Source: an uncultured Lachnospiraceae bacterium (GTDB lineage: Bacteria > Bacillota_A > Clostridia > Lachnospirales > Lachnospiraceae). From it: 18,344 nt of DNA. Positions within the stretch are counted from its first letter, which is position 1. Each line of letters starts with the position of its first letter. The position numbers were made by a program, and so were the translations under genes. A model generated the notes under the pieces. The model made no database searches. It was given only the letters and a program-made list of their open reading frames with translations, and was not told where the DNA came from. Shown here one piece after another: positions 1 to 8,519 of this stretch. The stretch spans positions 1 to 18,344 of the forward strand of contig CAMWMM010000032.1 of assembly GCA_947175285.1 (NCBI GenBank), in the 5' to 3' direction.

Positions 1-369
1 ACTTTATCAAGATACTCTATAATTATGATGGAGGCGTCAAAAAGATATTTTGCAAAATTATGTTATGTAGTTAAACTAATATTGTCTCATTTCAGGTCGT
101 ATAAATATCTATATTTAATAATTTATTGTGCTATATTACAACAATACAAACAAGCATTTACCTTATGACGCTTCCATCATATTATTAATAGCCTTTAATT
201 GAATAAAACTATAGCAAATTGCAAACTGCTGTTCCTCATTAAATACATAATTAAAACTATCCTAGAAAAAATAATATAACATACCATTATAGGCATTAAT
301 TTCTTCCATAAATATCAACAACCATGTTCAGAACTACCTCTTTAGTTAGCAATTGTAACTAACATGCTT
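1..369. other. AT-rich intergenic region, no supported gene
   Basis: This stretch lies beyond the 3' end of the leftmost GH13 gene. I see no ORF with a ribosome binding site. It contains a near-perfect inverted repeat pair (25-39 and 166-180, listed separately) and a small hairpin, TTAGTTA (342-348) against TAACTAA (356-362). That hairpin lies just past the GH13 stop codon but has no T-tract on the minus strand, so it is at best a weak terminator. Two short opposed ORFs exist (plus 25-168, 47 codons; minus 163-309, interrupted by an in-frame TAG at 262-264), neither with a Shine-Dalgarno sequence. Confidence 0.6.
25..180. repeat. Inverted repeat pair, MITE-like outline
   Basis: ATGATGGAGGCGTCA at 25-39 and TGACGCTTCCATCAT at 166-180 are inverted copies matching at 14 of 15 positions. 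They enclose an AT-rich 126-nt interior with no convincing gene. The outline (about 156 bp, terminal inverted repeats, no coding capacity for a transposase) is that of a miniature inverted-repeat element. No clear target-site duplication is visible, and I cannot assign it to an IS family. It could equally be a chance repeat or an RNA-level structure. Confidence 0.35.
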
Positions 370-2031
370 TCACTTCTCCCTAACCTTGACAATCGCTTGA
401 TATGGATGCAATTTACCATCATTTTCCGTCCTGTTATTTAAAATAATTTTTCCGTCTCCCAAATCATCTGGTATTGTAACTATCCCTGAGCCAAAATTTA
501 TTATGATCGTAATATCATATTGCCCATCACACCGACTATAACAGATAAGATTATCCTCCTTCGTTACAATTGAACGGAAATCGCCATATGTCAATGTTTT
601 ATTATATTGCGAACTGCGGCGGAGCCTGATCATTTCCCTATAATAATTAAATATACTTTTCGGTTTCTTTATCTGTTGCGCATTGATATCCACATAATTC
701 GGATTCACATTGATCCATGGAGTTATGGTTGAAAACCCTGCATACAAATCCGAATTCCACTGCATAGGTGTGCGACTGTTATCACGACCACGGGCTATTA
801 AATAATCCAAAACTTTCTGCACGTCCTCGCCACATTCTTCTGCCTGTTTATATCGGTTTCTTGCAACCGGATCCCTTAACTCATCAACGCTTTCAAATGG
901 ATAGTTTTCCATTCCAAGTTCCTGTCCTTGATAAATAAAAGGTGTTCCTCTAAGGAAAAAGTACAGAGTTGCCAAAGCTGTCTTACTCTCATATCCCAAA
1001 TCCTCCTTAGGAATGTATTTATTTACAGACCTTGGCTGATCATGATTTTCCAGATAGGGACTTCCCCAGCCACACTTTTGTATAGCATTCTGGCTCTGAA
1101 AAATATTTTCTTTAAATTCTTTTATCGTCCACTCCCTTTTCCACTCCACGCCGCTAATTTTTTCAATGTCCAGATCTGTATATGTAAAATCAAACACTGT
1201 CGAAAAAAATCCATCTTCACCCATGAAGTCAGGCATCTTAACTTCAGGTACATTGACCTCCGCAACGGTGAACATATCATATTGATCAAAAACCTCATCC
1301 TGGAGTTCTTTTAAGTATTCGTCAATCCCATCCTGCATTAAAATAAAAGCTTCCTGGGATACCAAGCCATCATTTCCATCCGGCGCATACATTTTTCGTT
1401 CAAATACTTCCTTTGACTTCTTCAGGTTTCCGATTGCATCAATTCTGAATCCCGCAATGCCTTTTTTCTGCCAGAACTTCATCATATCAATGATTTCCTT
1501 CCTAACACTCGGGTTTTCCCAGTTCAGATCCGGCTGTTCTTTTGCAAAAGCGTGATAATAGTAACGATTACTGTCTCCAATGCGCTCCCACGCACTTGTT
1601 CCGTTGTAGCATCTTATATTATTCGGTACACTTCCGTCTGTCTCTTCAATGATAAAATAAGATGCGTATTTACTGTCCGGATTCTCAATAGCCTTCTTAA
1701 ACCATCTGTGTTGGTCAGAACAATGGTTTACGACCAAATCCATAATGATTTTAATCCCATAGCCATCCGCACATCTGACTAGTTCTTCCAAATCTTCATT
1801 TGTGCCCAAAGAAGGATCTACTTTATAATAATCTGCTATATCATACCCAGTGTCTTTCATTGGTGAAACATTGATCGGACATAACCAGATCATATTGATG
1901 CCAAGGTTATTTAAATAATCCAGATGTCTGATAATGCCCTGAATATCTCCTATTCCGTCTCCATTAGTATCCTGGAAACTTTTAGGGTATATCTGATATA
2001 CGATTGATTCCTGCCACCATTTCTTTTTCAT
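370..2031 (-). CDS. GH13 alpha-glucosidase (oligo-glucosidase type, Ala after nucleophile)
   Basis: This is a cytoplasmic alpha-glucosidase of glycoside hydrolase family 13, about 553 aa, the usual length for the oligo-1,6-glucosidase / alpha-glucosidase group. It starts KKKWWQESIVYQIYPKSF, the standard N-terminus. Numbered from the chosen ATG, the catalytic triad is visible: nucleophile Asp198 in GFRIDAIG, acid/base Glu258 in TVAEVN, and transition-state Asp331 in ENHDQPR. The first conserved region is MDLVVNH. There is no signal peptide. Ala rather than Val follows the nucleophile, so alpha-1,6 preference cannot be assumed. I start at ATG 2031, about 11 nt after GGAG. An in-frame GTG at 2043 overlaps the ribosome binding site and is less likely. 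It follows the permease remnant by about 20 nt, so these two were once translationally adjacent. It is paralogous to the broken GH13 at the right edge. Confidence 0.9.
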   Translation of the reverse strand: MKKKWWQESIVYQIYPKSFQDTNGDGIGDIQGIIRHLDYLNNLGINMIWLCPINVSPMKDTGYDIADYYKVDPSLGTNEDLEELVRCADGYGIKIIMDLVVNHCSDQHRWFKKAIENPDSKYASYFIIEETDGSVPNNIRCYNGTSAWERIGDSNRYYYHAFAKEQPDLNWENPSVRKEIIDMMKFWQKKGIAGFRIDAIGNLKKSKEVFERKMYAPDGNDGLVSQEAFILMQDGIDEYLKELQDEVFDQYDMFTVAEVNVPEVKMPDFMGEDGFFSTVFDFTYTDLDIEKISGVEWKREWTIKEFKENIFQSQNAIQKCGWGSPYLENHDQPRSVNKYIPKEDLGYESKTALATLYFFLRGTPFIYQGQELGMENYPFESVDELRDPVARNRYKQAEECGEDVQKVLDYLIARGRDNSRTPMQWNSDLYAGFSTITPWINVNPNYVDINAQQIKKPKSIFNYYREMIRLRRSSQYNKTLTYGDFRSIVTKEDNLICYSRCDGQYDITIIINFGSGIVTIPDDLGDGKIILNNRTENDGKLHPYQAIVKVREK

Positions 2032-2051
2032 AACCCAATCCACTCCTCTCT

Positions 2052-2285
2052 TTACTTAATTGCCCCTGCAACCACGCCATCAAAGACCTGTTTCCGCAGC
2101 AATGCATAAATGATAATAACCGGAAGTATTGACATGACCAGTCCGGAACAGACAAGTGAATAACCTAATGAATATGTCATAAGCAGTAATGTCTTTAATT
2201 TATTGCTCTGCAGTAAAATATATGGGCGCAAGAAGTCGTTCCAAATGGCAAGGTTGTCTAAGGCTGCAACAATAGATATATTGCA
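2052..2285 (-). pseudogene. 3' remnant of a MalG-type CUT1 sugar ABC permease
   Basis: The minus strand encodes a 77-codon stretch ending in TAA at 2052-2054 that reads as the C-terminal end of a carbohydrate ABC permease. It contains WNDFLRPYILLQ (the conserved WNDF motif after the EAA loop), a long hydrophobic segment (LVMSILPVIIIYALLRK), and the typical end QVFDGVVAGAIK. An in-frame TAA (2286-2288) cuts it off just upstream. The EAA loop, at least four transmembrane segments and the start are missing. It lies 24 nt past the GH31 stop and ends within a few bases of the ribosome binding site of the downstream GH13. That is normal operon spacing and suggests permease-GH13 was the original order. 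It cannot form a transporter subunit. The parent gene probably belonged to a MalEFG-type system such as that of the solute-binding protein at 15685-17166. Confidence 0.8.
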
Positions 2286-2309
2286 TTATCCCCACCAATT
2301 TCTTTCTCC

Positions 2310-4706
2310 TTAAGCTGTAACAATTTCTGCCAAAGCACCGAATAAATCAGAGTTCAATTCCAGTGCCAACAATCCACCCAATAAACTTGATGTATCTGTC
2401 TGCCTTTCAATCAGGTCAAATATATTTTCTTTTAGGGCATAATCAATTTCTGCATTGTCCAAAATCTGAAAGCATCTATTCGTTACTTCATTATCCCTGC
2501 GTACTCTTTCTTTTAAAAGCAAAATAATATCTTCATTAACAGGCACATTATTTAACAAGATTGAAATATCTCTCTTCTTCTCCTCGGTAAACTCCAGCCT
2601 TCTGCCATCAGACATCACTTCTGCCATAATCTGTGCATCTTTTATGCCGCAAAAAGTAATGATGTAGTCTCTTTTTTCAGGAACCAGGGAAGCTTCCCCT
2701 TCTATCCTGCAAATATGCAGGCTGCCTTCTTTTTCCTGCCATTTATAACTGGTCTTCGCACATTTTCCTTCTTGATAACCGTTTGTTGTATTATCATCCT
2801 CATATAAGGTAAAACTTCCATCCCCACCCGTATATACATAAAGATGTAACTGCTTAGGATTTTCATCTGCACTTTCCATGTAATCTTCTTGATAGGGAAC
2901 GATTGCACCAGTTCTTGCCAAAACCGGAATAGTAGTAATATCACGGTACATATTCATTTTCCTACCGCCACGGTAACGCAGCCCTGTAAAAATATCATAC
3001 CACTCTCCTTCCGAAATCCATACACATGTCTTTGCCATATATAAATCCTTTATACAAGGCGTAGTAACTGCAGCCACTATCATTTCACTGCCAAACAAAT
3101 ATTGATTTGGCACTCTGTACGCTTCACGTTCTTTAGGATACTGATAGTACATGGGCAATATCATAGGGATCCCTTCCGCATACTGCCTGTAATTCATAGT
3201 ATATAGATAGGGAATCATTTTGTGGCGGAGCCTTAAAAAATCCTCCATCATCACACGGATTTCTGTCCTGTACCTCCATGGCTCTTTCGAATTAAACCGT
3301 GTGTTTGATGAATGCAGGCGCATGATTGGGGAAAATACACCAAACTGCACCCATCTTCCACTAAGTTCATCATCCCTTGCCCCCAGCATATGTCCACCAA
3401 TATCATGGCTCCACATTCCATAGCCGATATTGGAAGCCGATGCTGTAAAAAAAGGCTGAAAGTCAAGAGACTCCCACGTTGTGACCGTATCGCCCGAAAA
3501 TCCCACCGGATAGCGGTGGCTTCCCGGCCCTGCATACCTTGAAAAAGTCATAGGACGCTTTCCTTCACGCCCATTATCCATGAAATGATAGTGATTGAGC
3601 ATCCACAGCGGGTCCAGGCCCTCTATCCTTGATACATTGCCCTGCTGCCAGTCTATCCACCAGAAATCAACTCCCGCTTCCTCCTGCGGATGATGGAGAT
3701 AGGTAAAGTAGGCTTCCATAAATTTCTCATCTGCTATGTCAAAAGAAATGGGCAGTTCTTTTTCCAGATCGGCGCCATCCATTTCCAATGCCCTGCCCAT
3801 CGTTTCATACATTTCCTCATGACCGCGCACGCCGTCTGCCGGATGCACATTTAATGTAACATGAAGCCCCTGCCCGTGGAGCCACTCTAAAAAACCGGCC
3901 GGATCAGGAAACAATTCCCGGTTCCATGTATATCCTGTCCAACCGCTTCCGTACCGCTCCTCCAAATCTACTAAATGCCAATCCATATCTATGACAGCAA
4001 CGGAAAATGGAATTTTCTCCCTGTCGAACCGTTCCATCAATTCACGGTAACTTTGCTCCGTATACTTATGATACCTGCTCCACCAATTACCAAACGCATA
4101 TCTCGGAATCATTGGCGTTTTTCCGCAAAGCCTGTAAAAATCTTGTATACAGGTAAGATAATCCGGTCCATATCCCCAAAAATACAGATCTTCTTCCGGT
4201 TCCTTACGTGGTTCCACCCAGCCGTCCTCCTTGATGACCAAAGACCTGCTGTCATCCATTACTGTAAAACCTGTTATAGAAATCAGGCCCTCTTCAAGCG
4301 GTATTGCCCCATCTGCACCATCCAGAGTTCTTGCAGTCCCCTTAAGGAAGCCTTCCCTCGCCAATTTTTTTTCCTCCCCATAATGCCATACGTTCCCATG
4401 AGAAATTAAACAGCCTTTTACTTCAATAGAAAGTCCGCTGGCGCTGAAAGGTTTTTTATCATAAAGCAAGTGAATCCTGTCTGTGAGAATTTCCAAATGA
4501 TCTTCCGTATCCACTATCTGGTAATCGCACGCTCCCAAATCCCTGTTCCATACAATCTGTGTCGGATTATCCTCAAATTTTCCATGCTCCGCATATTCCA
4601 GCCTGATAAGCCCTGCAGTTAATACGCTTATGCGATAGCAGGCACCCTCTACTATATTTTCCTTCCTGCACACAGGCTCTGCCTGTATCCGGTAATATTC
4701 TTTCAT
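2310..4706 (-). CDS. GH31 family alpha-glycosidase (alpha-glucosidase/alpha-xylosidase type)
   Basis: This is a 798-aa glycoside hydrolase family 31 enzyme, predicted cytoplasmic because no signal peptide is visible. Residues about 1-195 form the N-terminal beta-sandwich and about 196-560 the catalytic barrel, beginning PRYAFGNWWSRYHKYTE. Asp352 in FWWIDWQQG fits the family nucleophile and Asp406 in GFSGDTVTTWES the acid/base. SHDIGGHMLG and VFSPIMRLHSS are further GH31 hallmarks, and C-terminal beta domains follow (about 560-735). The last 60 or so residues are predicted helical and end LFGALAEIVTA; this tail is AT-richer than the gene body. Exact specificity cannot be read; an alpha-glucosidase acting on isomalto- or branched oligosaccharides is inferred from the neighbours. 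ATG 4706 has AGGA seven nt upstream. The gene is 107 nt after the GH13 at 4814 and probably cotranscribed with it. Confidence 0.88.
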   Translation of the reverse strand: MKEYYRIQAEPVCRKENIVEGACYRISVLTAGLIRLEYAEHGKFEDNPTQIVWNRDLGACDYQIVDTEDHLEILTDRIHLLYDKKPFSASGLSIEVKGCLISHGNVWHYGEEKKLAREGFLKGTARTLDGADGAIPLEEGLISITGFTVMDDSRSLVIKEDGWVEPRKEPEEDLYFWGYGPDYLTCIQDFYRLCGKTPMIPRYAFGNWWSRYHKYTEQSYRELMERFDREKIPFSVAVIDMDWHLVDLEERYGSGWTGYTWNRELFPDPAGFLEWLHGQGLHVTLNVHPADGVRGHEEMYETMGRALEMDGADLEKELPISFDIADEKFMEAYFTYLHHPQEEAGVDFWWIDWQQGNVSRIEGLDPLWMLNHYHFMDNGREGKRPMTFSRYAGPGSHRYPVGFSGDTVTTWESLDFQPFFTASASNIGYGMWSHDIGGHMLGARDDELSGRWVQFGVFSPIMRLHSSNTRFNSKEPWRYRTEIRVMMEDFLRLRHKMIPYLYTMNYRQYAEGIPMILPMYYQYPKEREAYRVPNQYLFGSEMIVAAVTTPCIKDLYMAKTCVWISEGEWYDIFTGLRYRGGRKMNMYRDITTIPVLARTGAIVPYQEDYMESADENPKQLHLYVYTGGDGSFTLYEDDNTTNGYQEGKCAKTSYKWQEKEGSLHICRIEGEASLVPEKRDYIITFCGIKDAQIMAEVMSDGRRLEFTEEKKRDISILLNNVPVNEDIILLLKERVRRDNEVTNRCFQILDNAEIDYALKENIFDLIERQTDTSSLLGGLLALELNSDLFGALAEIVTA

Positions 4707-4726
4707 TTCGATTTCCTATACCCTTT

Positions 4727-4777
4727 CTGTAATTTACAGGACCGGCATCCGCTTTCTATCCGCAGACACCGATCCTG
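4727..4777. repeat. Palindrome and hairpin in GH13-GH31 intergenic gap
   Basis: CTGTAATTTACAG (4727-4739) is a perfect odd palindrome. It overlaps a longer stem, CAGGACCGG (4737-4745) against CCGATCCTG (4769-4777), with one mismatch and a 23-nt loop. The two structures compete for the same bases. They lie just upstream of the GH31 ribosome binding site, so they might affect mRNA processing or translation of the GH31 gene. No T-tract follows, so a terminator is unlikely. Function is inferred only from position. Confidence 0.35.
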
Positions 4778-4813
4778 CCATTTATTTCTTCTACACCGCC
4801 CATAAACAAACGC

Positions 4814-6466
4814 TTACTTTTTCTTTAAATACATCCTTGCCTCATACGGAAGCAGACACAATTCCTGATCTGTATCTTTAGCTATATCTTTGTAATTACT
4901 AATCAGCAGCTCCATAGAAGTATCTGACACTGCCAACGGGCAATTTACTGCTTTATCATAGAAATTACAGATAACAAGAAGCTGGGTCTCGTCATCTGTT
5001 CTGGAATATGCAAAAATATTTTCATCATCCTCCAATAACATTTGGAAATTACCCTGAACGAATACAGGATATTTTTTACGAAAACAAATGAGTTTTCTAT
5101 AACAGTTAAAAATAGAATCCTCATCATCCATCTGCTGTGCAGCATTTATCTCCTCATAATTCGGATTGATCTTTATCCATGGCGTCCCTTCCGTAAATCC
5201 TGCATTTTGCCCGTCATTCCACTGCATTGGCGTTCTTGCATTATCCCTGCTTTTGGCATGGATTGAACGCATGATTTCCTCTTTTTTATAGCCTTTTTCT
5301 AACCGTTCCTTATATAAATTCAAAGTTTCAATATCGCGGTATTCCTCTATTTCATATTGTACATTGGTCATTCCAAGCTCTTCACCCTGATAGATATATG
5401 GAGTTCCCTGCATCCCATGCAAAAGAATTGCCAGCATTTTGGCTGATTCTACACGGTAATTTCCGTCATTTCCCCATCGTGAAACAATCCGGGGCAGATC
5501 ATGGTTATTCCAAAACAGACTGTTCCACCCTTCCCCACACAATTCCGTCTGCCAGCGCCCAAACACTTCTTTCAACTTTCTAAAAGGTAACGGAGCCAGA
5601 TCCCATTTTTCCTTTCCTTCTATCTGGTCCAGACATATATGCTCGAACTGGAATACCATGGACAACTCACTGTTGTCAGGATTACTGTATAATTTTGCAA
5701 GGTCTGTCGTCGCTCCCCATGCTTCACCGACTGTAACCAAATCAGCCTTTTGGAAAGTCTCTCTGCTCAACTCCCGCAAAAACTCATGAAGCCGCGGTCC
5801 ATTATTGGTAATCCCCTTATCCGGCTCTTTTGCAATCTGGTCGATTACGTCCAGCCTGAATCCTCCGACTCCTTTACCAATCCACCAGTTGATCATGTCG
5901 TAGATTTCCTGCCGCAGCTTTGGATTCTCCCAGTTTAAATCCGGCTGTTTTACAGAAAACTGATGAAAATAATACTGCTGCAGTTCCGGAACCCATTCCC
6001 ATGCTGGTCCTCCGAATGCTGCACGCATGTCATTTGGCAACACTCCTTCTGTACCATCCCACCAGATATAATAATCATGATAAGGATTTTCCCTGCTCTT
6101 TTTTGCCTCCTGGAACCAATAATGCTCATCTGAAGAATGATTCAATACCAGATCCATAATGATGCGGATATGATGTTTTCCCGCTTCCTCGATCAGTTCT
6201 TCCATGTCCCGTAAAGTCCCAAACATAGGATCAATACCCCGATAATCAGAAATATCATACCCATTGTCATCCTGAGGAGACTTACAAACCGGAGAAATCC
6301 AGACCGCATCGATCCCCAGATTTTCAAGATAATCCAATTTCGAAATAATCCCCTGCAAATCCCCTATGCCATCCTTATTGCTATCTGCAAAACTGCGGGG
6401 ATAAATCTGATAAATTACAGCACTTTTCCACCATTTATTATCATTCATTTTATCTTTGCTTACCAC
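4814..6466 (-). CDS. GH13 oligo-1,6-glucosidase-like alpha-glucosidase
   Basis: This 550-aa intracellular GH13 enzyme is predicted to hydrolyse the non-reducing-end glucose of isomalto-oligosaccharides. It has the N-terminal WWKSAVIYQIYPRSF, region I MDLVLNHSSDEH, nucleophile Asp206 in GGFRLDVID, acid/base Glu248 in TVGEAW and Asp323 in WNNHDLPR. Val207 directly after the nucleophile is the residue reported to favour alpha-1,6 linkages in isomaltase and oligo-1,6-glucosidase, while alpha-1,4 enzymes tend to have Thr or Ala. Specificity is therefore better supported here than for the other GH13 genes. I use GTG 6466, because AAAGGAG lies 9 nt upstream; the in-frame ATG six codons later has no ribosome binding site at a usable distance. 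The gene begins 35 nt after the GH66 stop, within the same leftward operon. A trehalose-6-phosphate hydrolase is the main alternative. Confidence 0.9.
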   Translation of the reverse strand: MVSKDKMNDNKWWKSAVIYQIYPRSFADSNKDGIGDLQGIISKLDYLENLGIDAVWISPVCKSPQDDNGYDISDYRGIDPMFGTLRDMEELIEEAGKHHIRIIMDLVLNHSSDEHYWFQEAKKSRENPYHDYYIWWDGTEGVLPNDMRAAFGGPAWEWVPELQQYYFHQFSVKQPDLNWENPKLRQEIYDMINWWIGKGVGGFRLDVIDQIAKEPDKGITNNGPRLHEFLRELSRETFQKADLVTVGEAWGATTDLAKLYSNPDNSELSMVFQFEHICLDQIEGKEKWDLAPLPFRKLKEVFGRWQTELCGEGWNSLFWNNHDLPRIVSRWGNDGNYRVESAKMLAILLHGMQGTPYIYQGEELGMTNVQYEIEEYRDIETLNLYKERLEKGYKKEEIMRSIHAKSRDNARTPMQWNDGQNAGFTEGTPWIKINPNYEEINAAQQMDDEDSIFNCYRKLICFRKKYPVFVQGNFQMLLEDDENIFAYSRTDDETQLLVICNFYDKAVNCPLAVSDTSMELLISNYKDIAKDTDQELCLLPYEARMYLKKK

Positions 6467-6490
6467 TTTATAATTCTCCTTTCTGTGTCC

Positions 6491-6505
6491 TTAAGTTGAA
6501 CTTAA
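6491..6505. repeat. 15-nt perfect palindrome at the GH66 stop codon
   Basis: TTAAGTTGAACTTAA is a perfect odd palindrome spanning the TAA stop of the GH66 reading frame (6502-6504), upstream of the GH13 ribosome binding site. It is all A/T at its ends and has no T-tract, so it may be a chance feature or a weak intergenic hairpin. Confidence 0.3.
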
Positions 6506-8378
6506 TTCATATAAATCATATCCCAATATTCAAGAACTGGCACAGTAAATATAATATATCTACCGTTTAAATCTTCTTCCTTTTCAAATGATATTTTTCT
6601 GCTTATACCATCCTCAATAGAAAAAGCTGCCATATTCACCTGCGTAATTTCTTTATCTGTATAATATTTTACTGTTAGTTCCTCCACACATGTTGGAGTT
6701 TTCTTTTCCCCCTCTCATCACGCCATTCATTATCTGTTCCAAGCAGATTAATTAGATGAAGTATCTCGTGGGTTCCATCCATTCTAGTATATGCCCATAT
6801 CGTGTCACTTTGTCCATCTCTGCTGACCTGATAATCTACAATTTCCACCCTGTTTTCTGTTGTAAACTGGCCATCTCTTAACAGGTTTTCATATGCTACC
6901 GTAAAATCACCCATCTGAAGCATATATTCCTGTAGCATTTCTCCCATAGGAATATCATCATTCGGATAATATTCCACATGTAGCATGTGATTTCCATTCC
7001 CTATTTCAATTCTCGATCCGCCTGCCGCATACACCACCGCATCGCACAACAACACACCCGGAACATTCATTGTTCCTGTAGTCTTGTAGTAATTGATATA
7101 AGATTTCACTACAAGTGATTTTCCTTTTCCATCCACAGAATACAGTTTACTTTCCTCCATTGTTCTTTCGACTTCTGTTACTAAAGACTGATAAGTGTTA
7201 TACAGTATACCATTCCTGTCGTAATCCCATGGCCAGAATTCCGTATAGAGAACATCTGAGCTACTGGTATTTACTTGTTCAATTCCCTGAGCCCCTACCG
7301 GATTAAATGATAAATAAAATCCATCCAAAGCTTCCTTTGCAGCATTCAAAAACTGCCTATAGGTCTCTTTCACTTCATAAATCGGTTCTCCATTTTCTCC
7401 AGCTCCCAGTGAATTTCCGAAAGCATCTACCATCTTGCCCCACTCACCTACTGTATCACCATGCCATCCGTCAAAGTCCAACACTTCCAAAGCATGCTTT
7501 TCTTGTGAGAAGATATGTTTCTGCCAATCCTGATTCAAAGGATTCATAAAATATAGATTTCCATTTCCTGATGGCGATGAACCCATTTGGAATGTAAACA
7601 TTCCTTCACCTCGTTCATTGTCTGGTGCAAAATGTATTTGCCAGTCTGATACATTGGTTGGTTTTCCATCCATATCTTTTATAAAGCTATCTGTTCCGGC
7701 ATAAATCATGTTATATGCCATATTTACCATATTCATATCATGAGCATACTGAATATAATCCCTAATTGTTTCCCCATATATTTTACGCCCTGCCCAATCT
7801 TCCCATACTCCAAGTGACTGTCTTGTGATTTCTTTTGGTAGCGGCTGATGATGTAGTGCATGCCAATCATAATATTCAATGGCATTTATATGATACCGGT
7901 TCATCTGTGCAATTTTTCCTTTTGTATTTTCTTTTTTCCCATAATCACACAGATACCCATAGCGAGGGAATTTTATCCAACTAGAAGAAACATCCATACC
8001 TATCGTATCCTGTGCAATGCCATTGCCTTTATCATCTATCAACTTCAAACAAATCAAGTACCCCTGATAGTCTGTGTCAGGCACCCTCCAATTTAAAACT
8101 ATATTTCTCTCTCTTTTTGGTTCAAGAACTAAATCCTGCTGCTGTGAGTAAACCATCTCTTCCAAATGGTATACTTCCATTTCTAAAAAAAGGTCATTTA
8201 CCCTCTTTCCTGATAAATTCCGAACAATTGCTGTAACTGATGCTTCTTCACCCGGATTGTATCTTGCTTTATCTATCCCACTAATACTGATTTCCAACTG
8301 CCCCACTTCATATTTTTCCTGCCCACTAATTTTTATATAGCCCAAACATCAATTCAAAAATAATTATAATAATAACAT
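6502..8378 (-). pseudogene. GH66 dextranase / cycloisomaltooligosaccharide glucanotransferase family gene, frameshifted
   Basis: The reading frame 6675-8345 (556 codons) is a GH66 protein. An N-terminal Ig-like domain (about 15-120) is followed by the barrel (SSWIKFPRYGYLCDY onward). Numbered from codon 8345, the candidate nucleophile is Asp297 in DGWHGDTVGEW and the acid/base Glu369 in LYTEFWPWD. Their 72-residue spacing equals the published Asp/Glu spacing of characterised members. Near the end the frame runs into a wrong-frame tail and stops. Moving to the -1 frame within or just after the GGGGGAAAAGAAAA tract (about 6696-6709) gives KTPTCVEELTVKYYTD and a further 60 or so residues to the TAA at 6502-6504, completing the C-terminal beta domain. 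That is the signature of a one-base loss. The 5' end is also poor: only TTG opens the frame at 8345. ATG 8378 with AAAGGAG is in frame but separated from it by TAA (8364-8366) and TGA (8349-8351). No signal peptide is visible. Confidence 0.82.
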
Positions 8379-8450
8379 ATCTCCTTTACCTACTATTTGT
8401 TCCATACAGTTTCATTTTCAGCCATTCCCTTTTTCACCACTGCAAATCAA

Positions 8451-8513
8451 ATTCCCACAGTAGTCACTAGATATATGCAAAAACATATTCTCTTAGTTCA
8501 TTGCTGTGGGAAT
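8451..8513. repeat. 10-bp inverted repeat with inner hairpin upstream of GH66
   Basis: ATTCCCACAG (8451-8460) and CTGTGGGAAT (8504-8513) are perfect inverted copies 43 nt apart. An inner pair, ATATG (8473-8477) and CATAT (8484-8488), forms a small hairpin in the loop. The structure starts seven bases past the permease stop codon and precedes the GH66 gene. There is no strong T-tract on either strand, so it looks more like an RNA stabiliser or processing element, or a pair of protein-binding half sites, than a terminator. Confidence 0.5.
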
Positions 8514-8519
8514 AAACCG

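Noticed and set aside
25..168. Plus-strand 47-codon ORF starting MMEASKRYF
   Set aside because: No Shine-Dalgarno sequence and very AT-rich; one end is simply the inverted repeat arm.
163..309. Minus-strand short ORF reading MEEINAYNGM, then a TAG, then about 32 more codons ending MMEAS
   Set aside because: It has an in-frame stop, no ribosome binding site and no recognised family; the protein-like look may be chance in AT-rich DNA.
928..1314. 128-codon open frame on the plus strand inside the leftmost GH13 gene
   Set aside because: Antisense shadow; no ribosome binding site or recognisable domain.
3975..4409. 144-codon open frame on the plus strand inside the GH31 gene
   Set aside because: Antisense shadow of a well-conserved enzyme gene; no start signals.
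8392..8436. Very short minus-strand ORF reading MAENETVWNK upstream of GH66
   Set aside because: Too short to judge, with no strong ribosome binding site; could be a leader peptide but nothing supports it.
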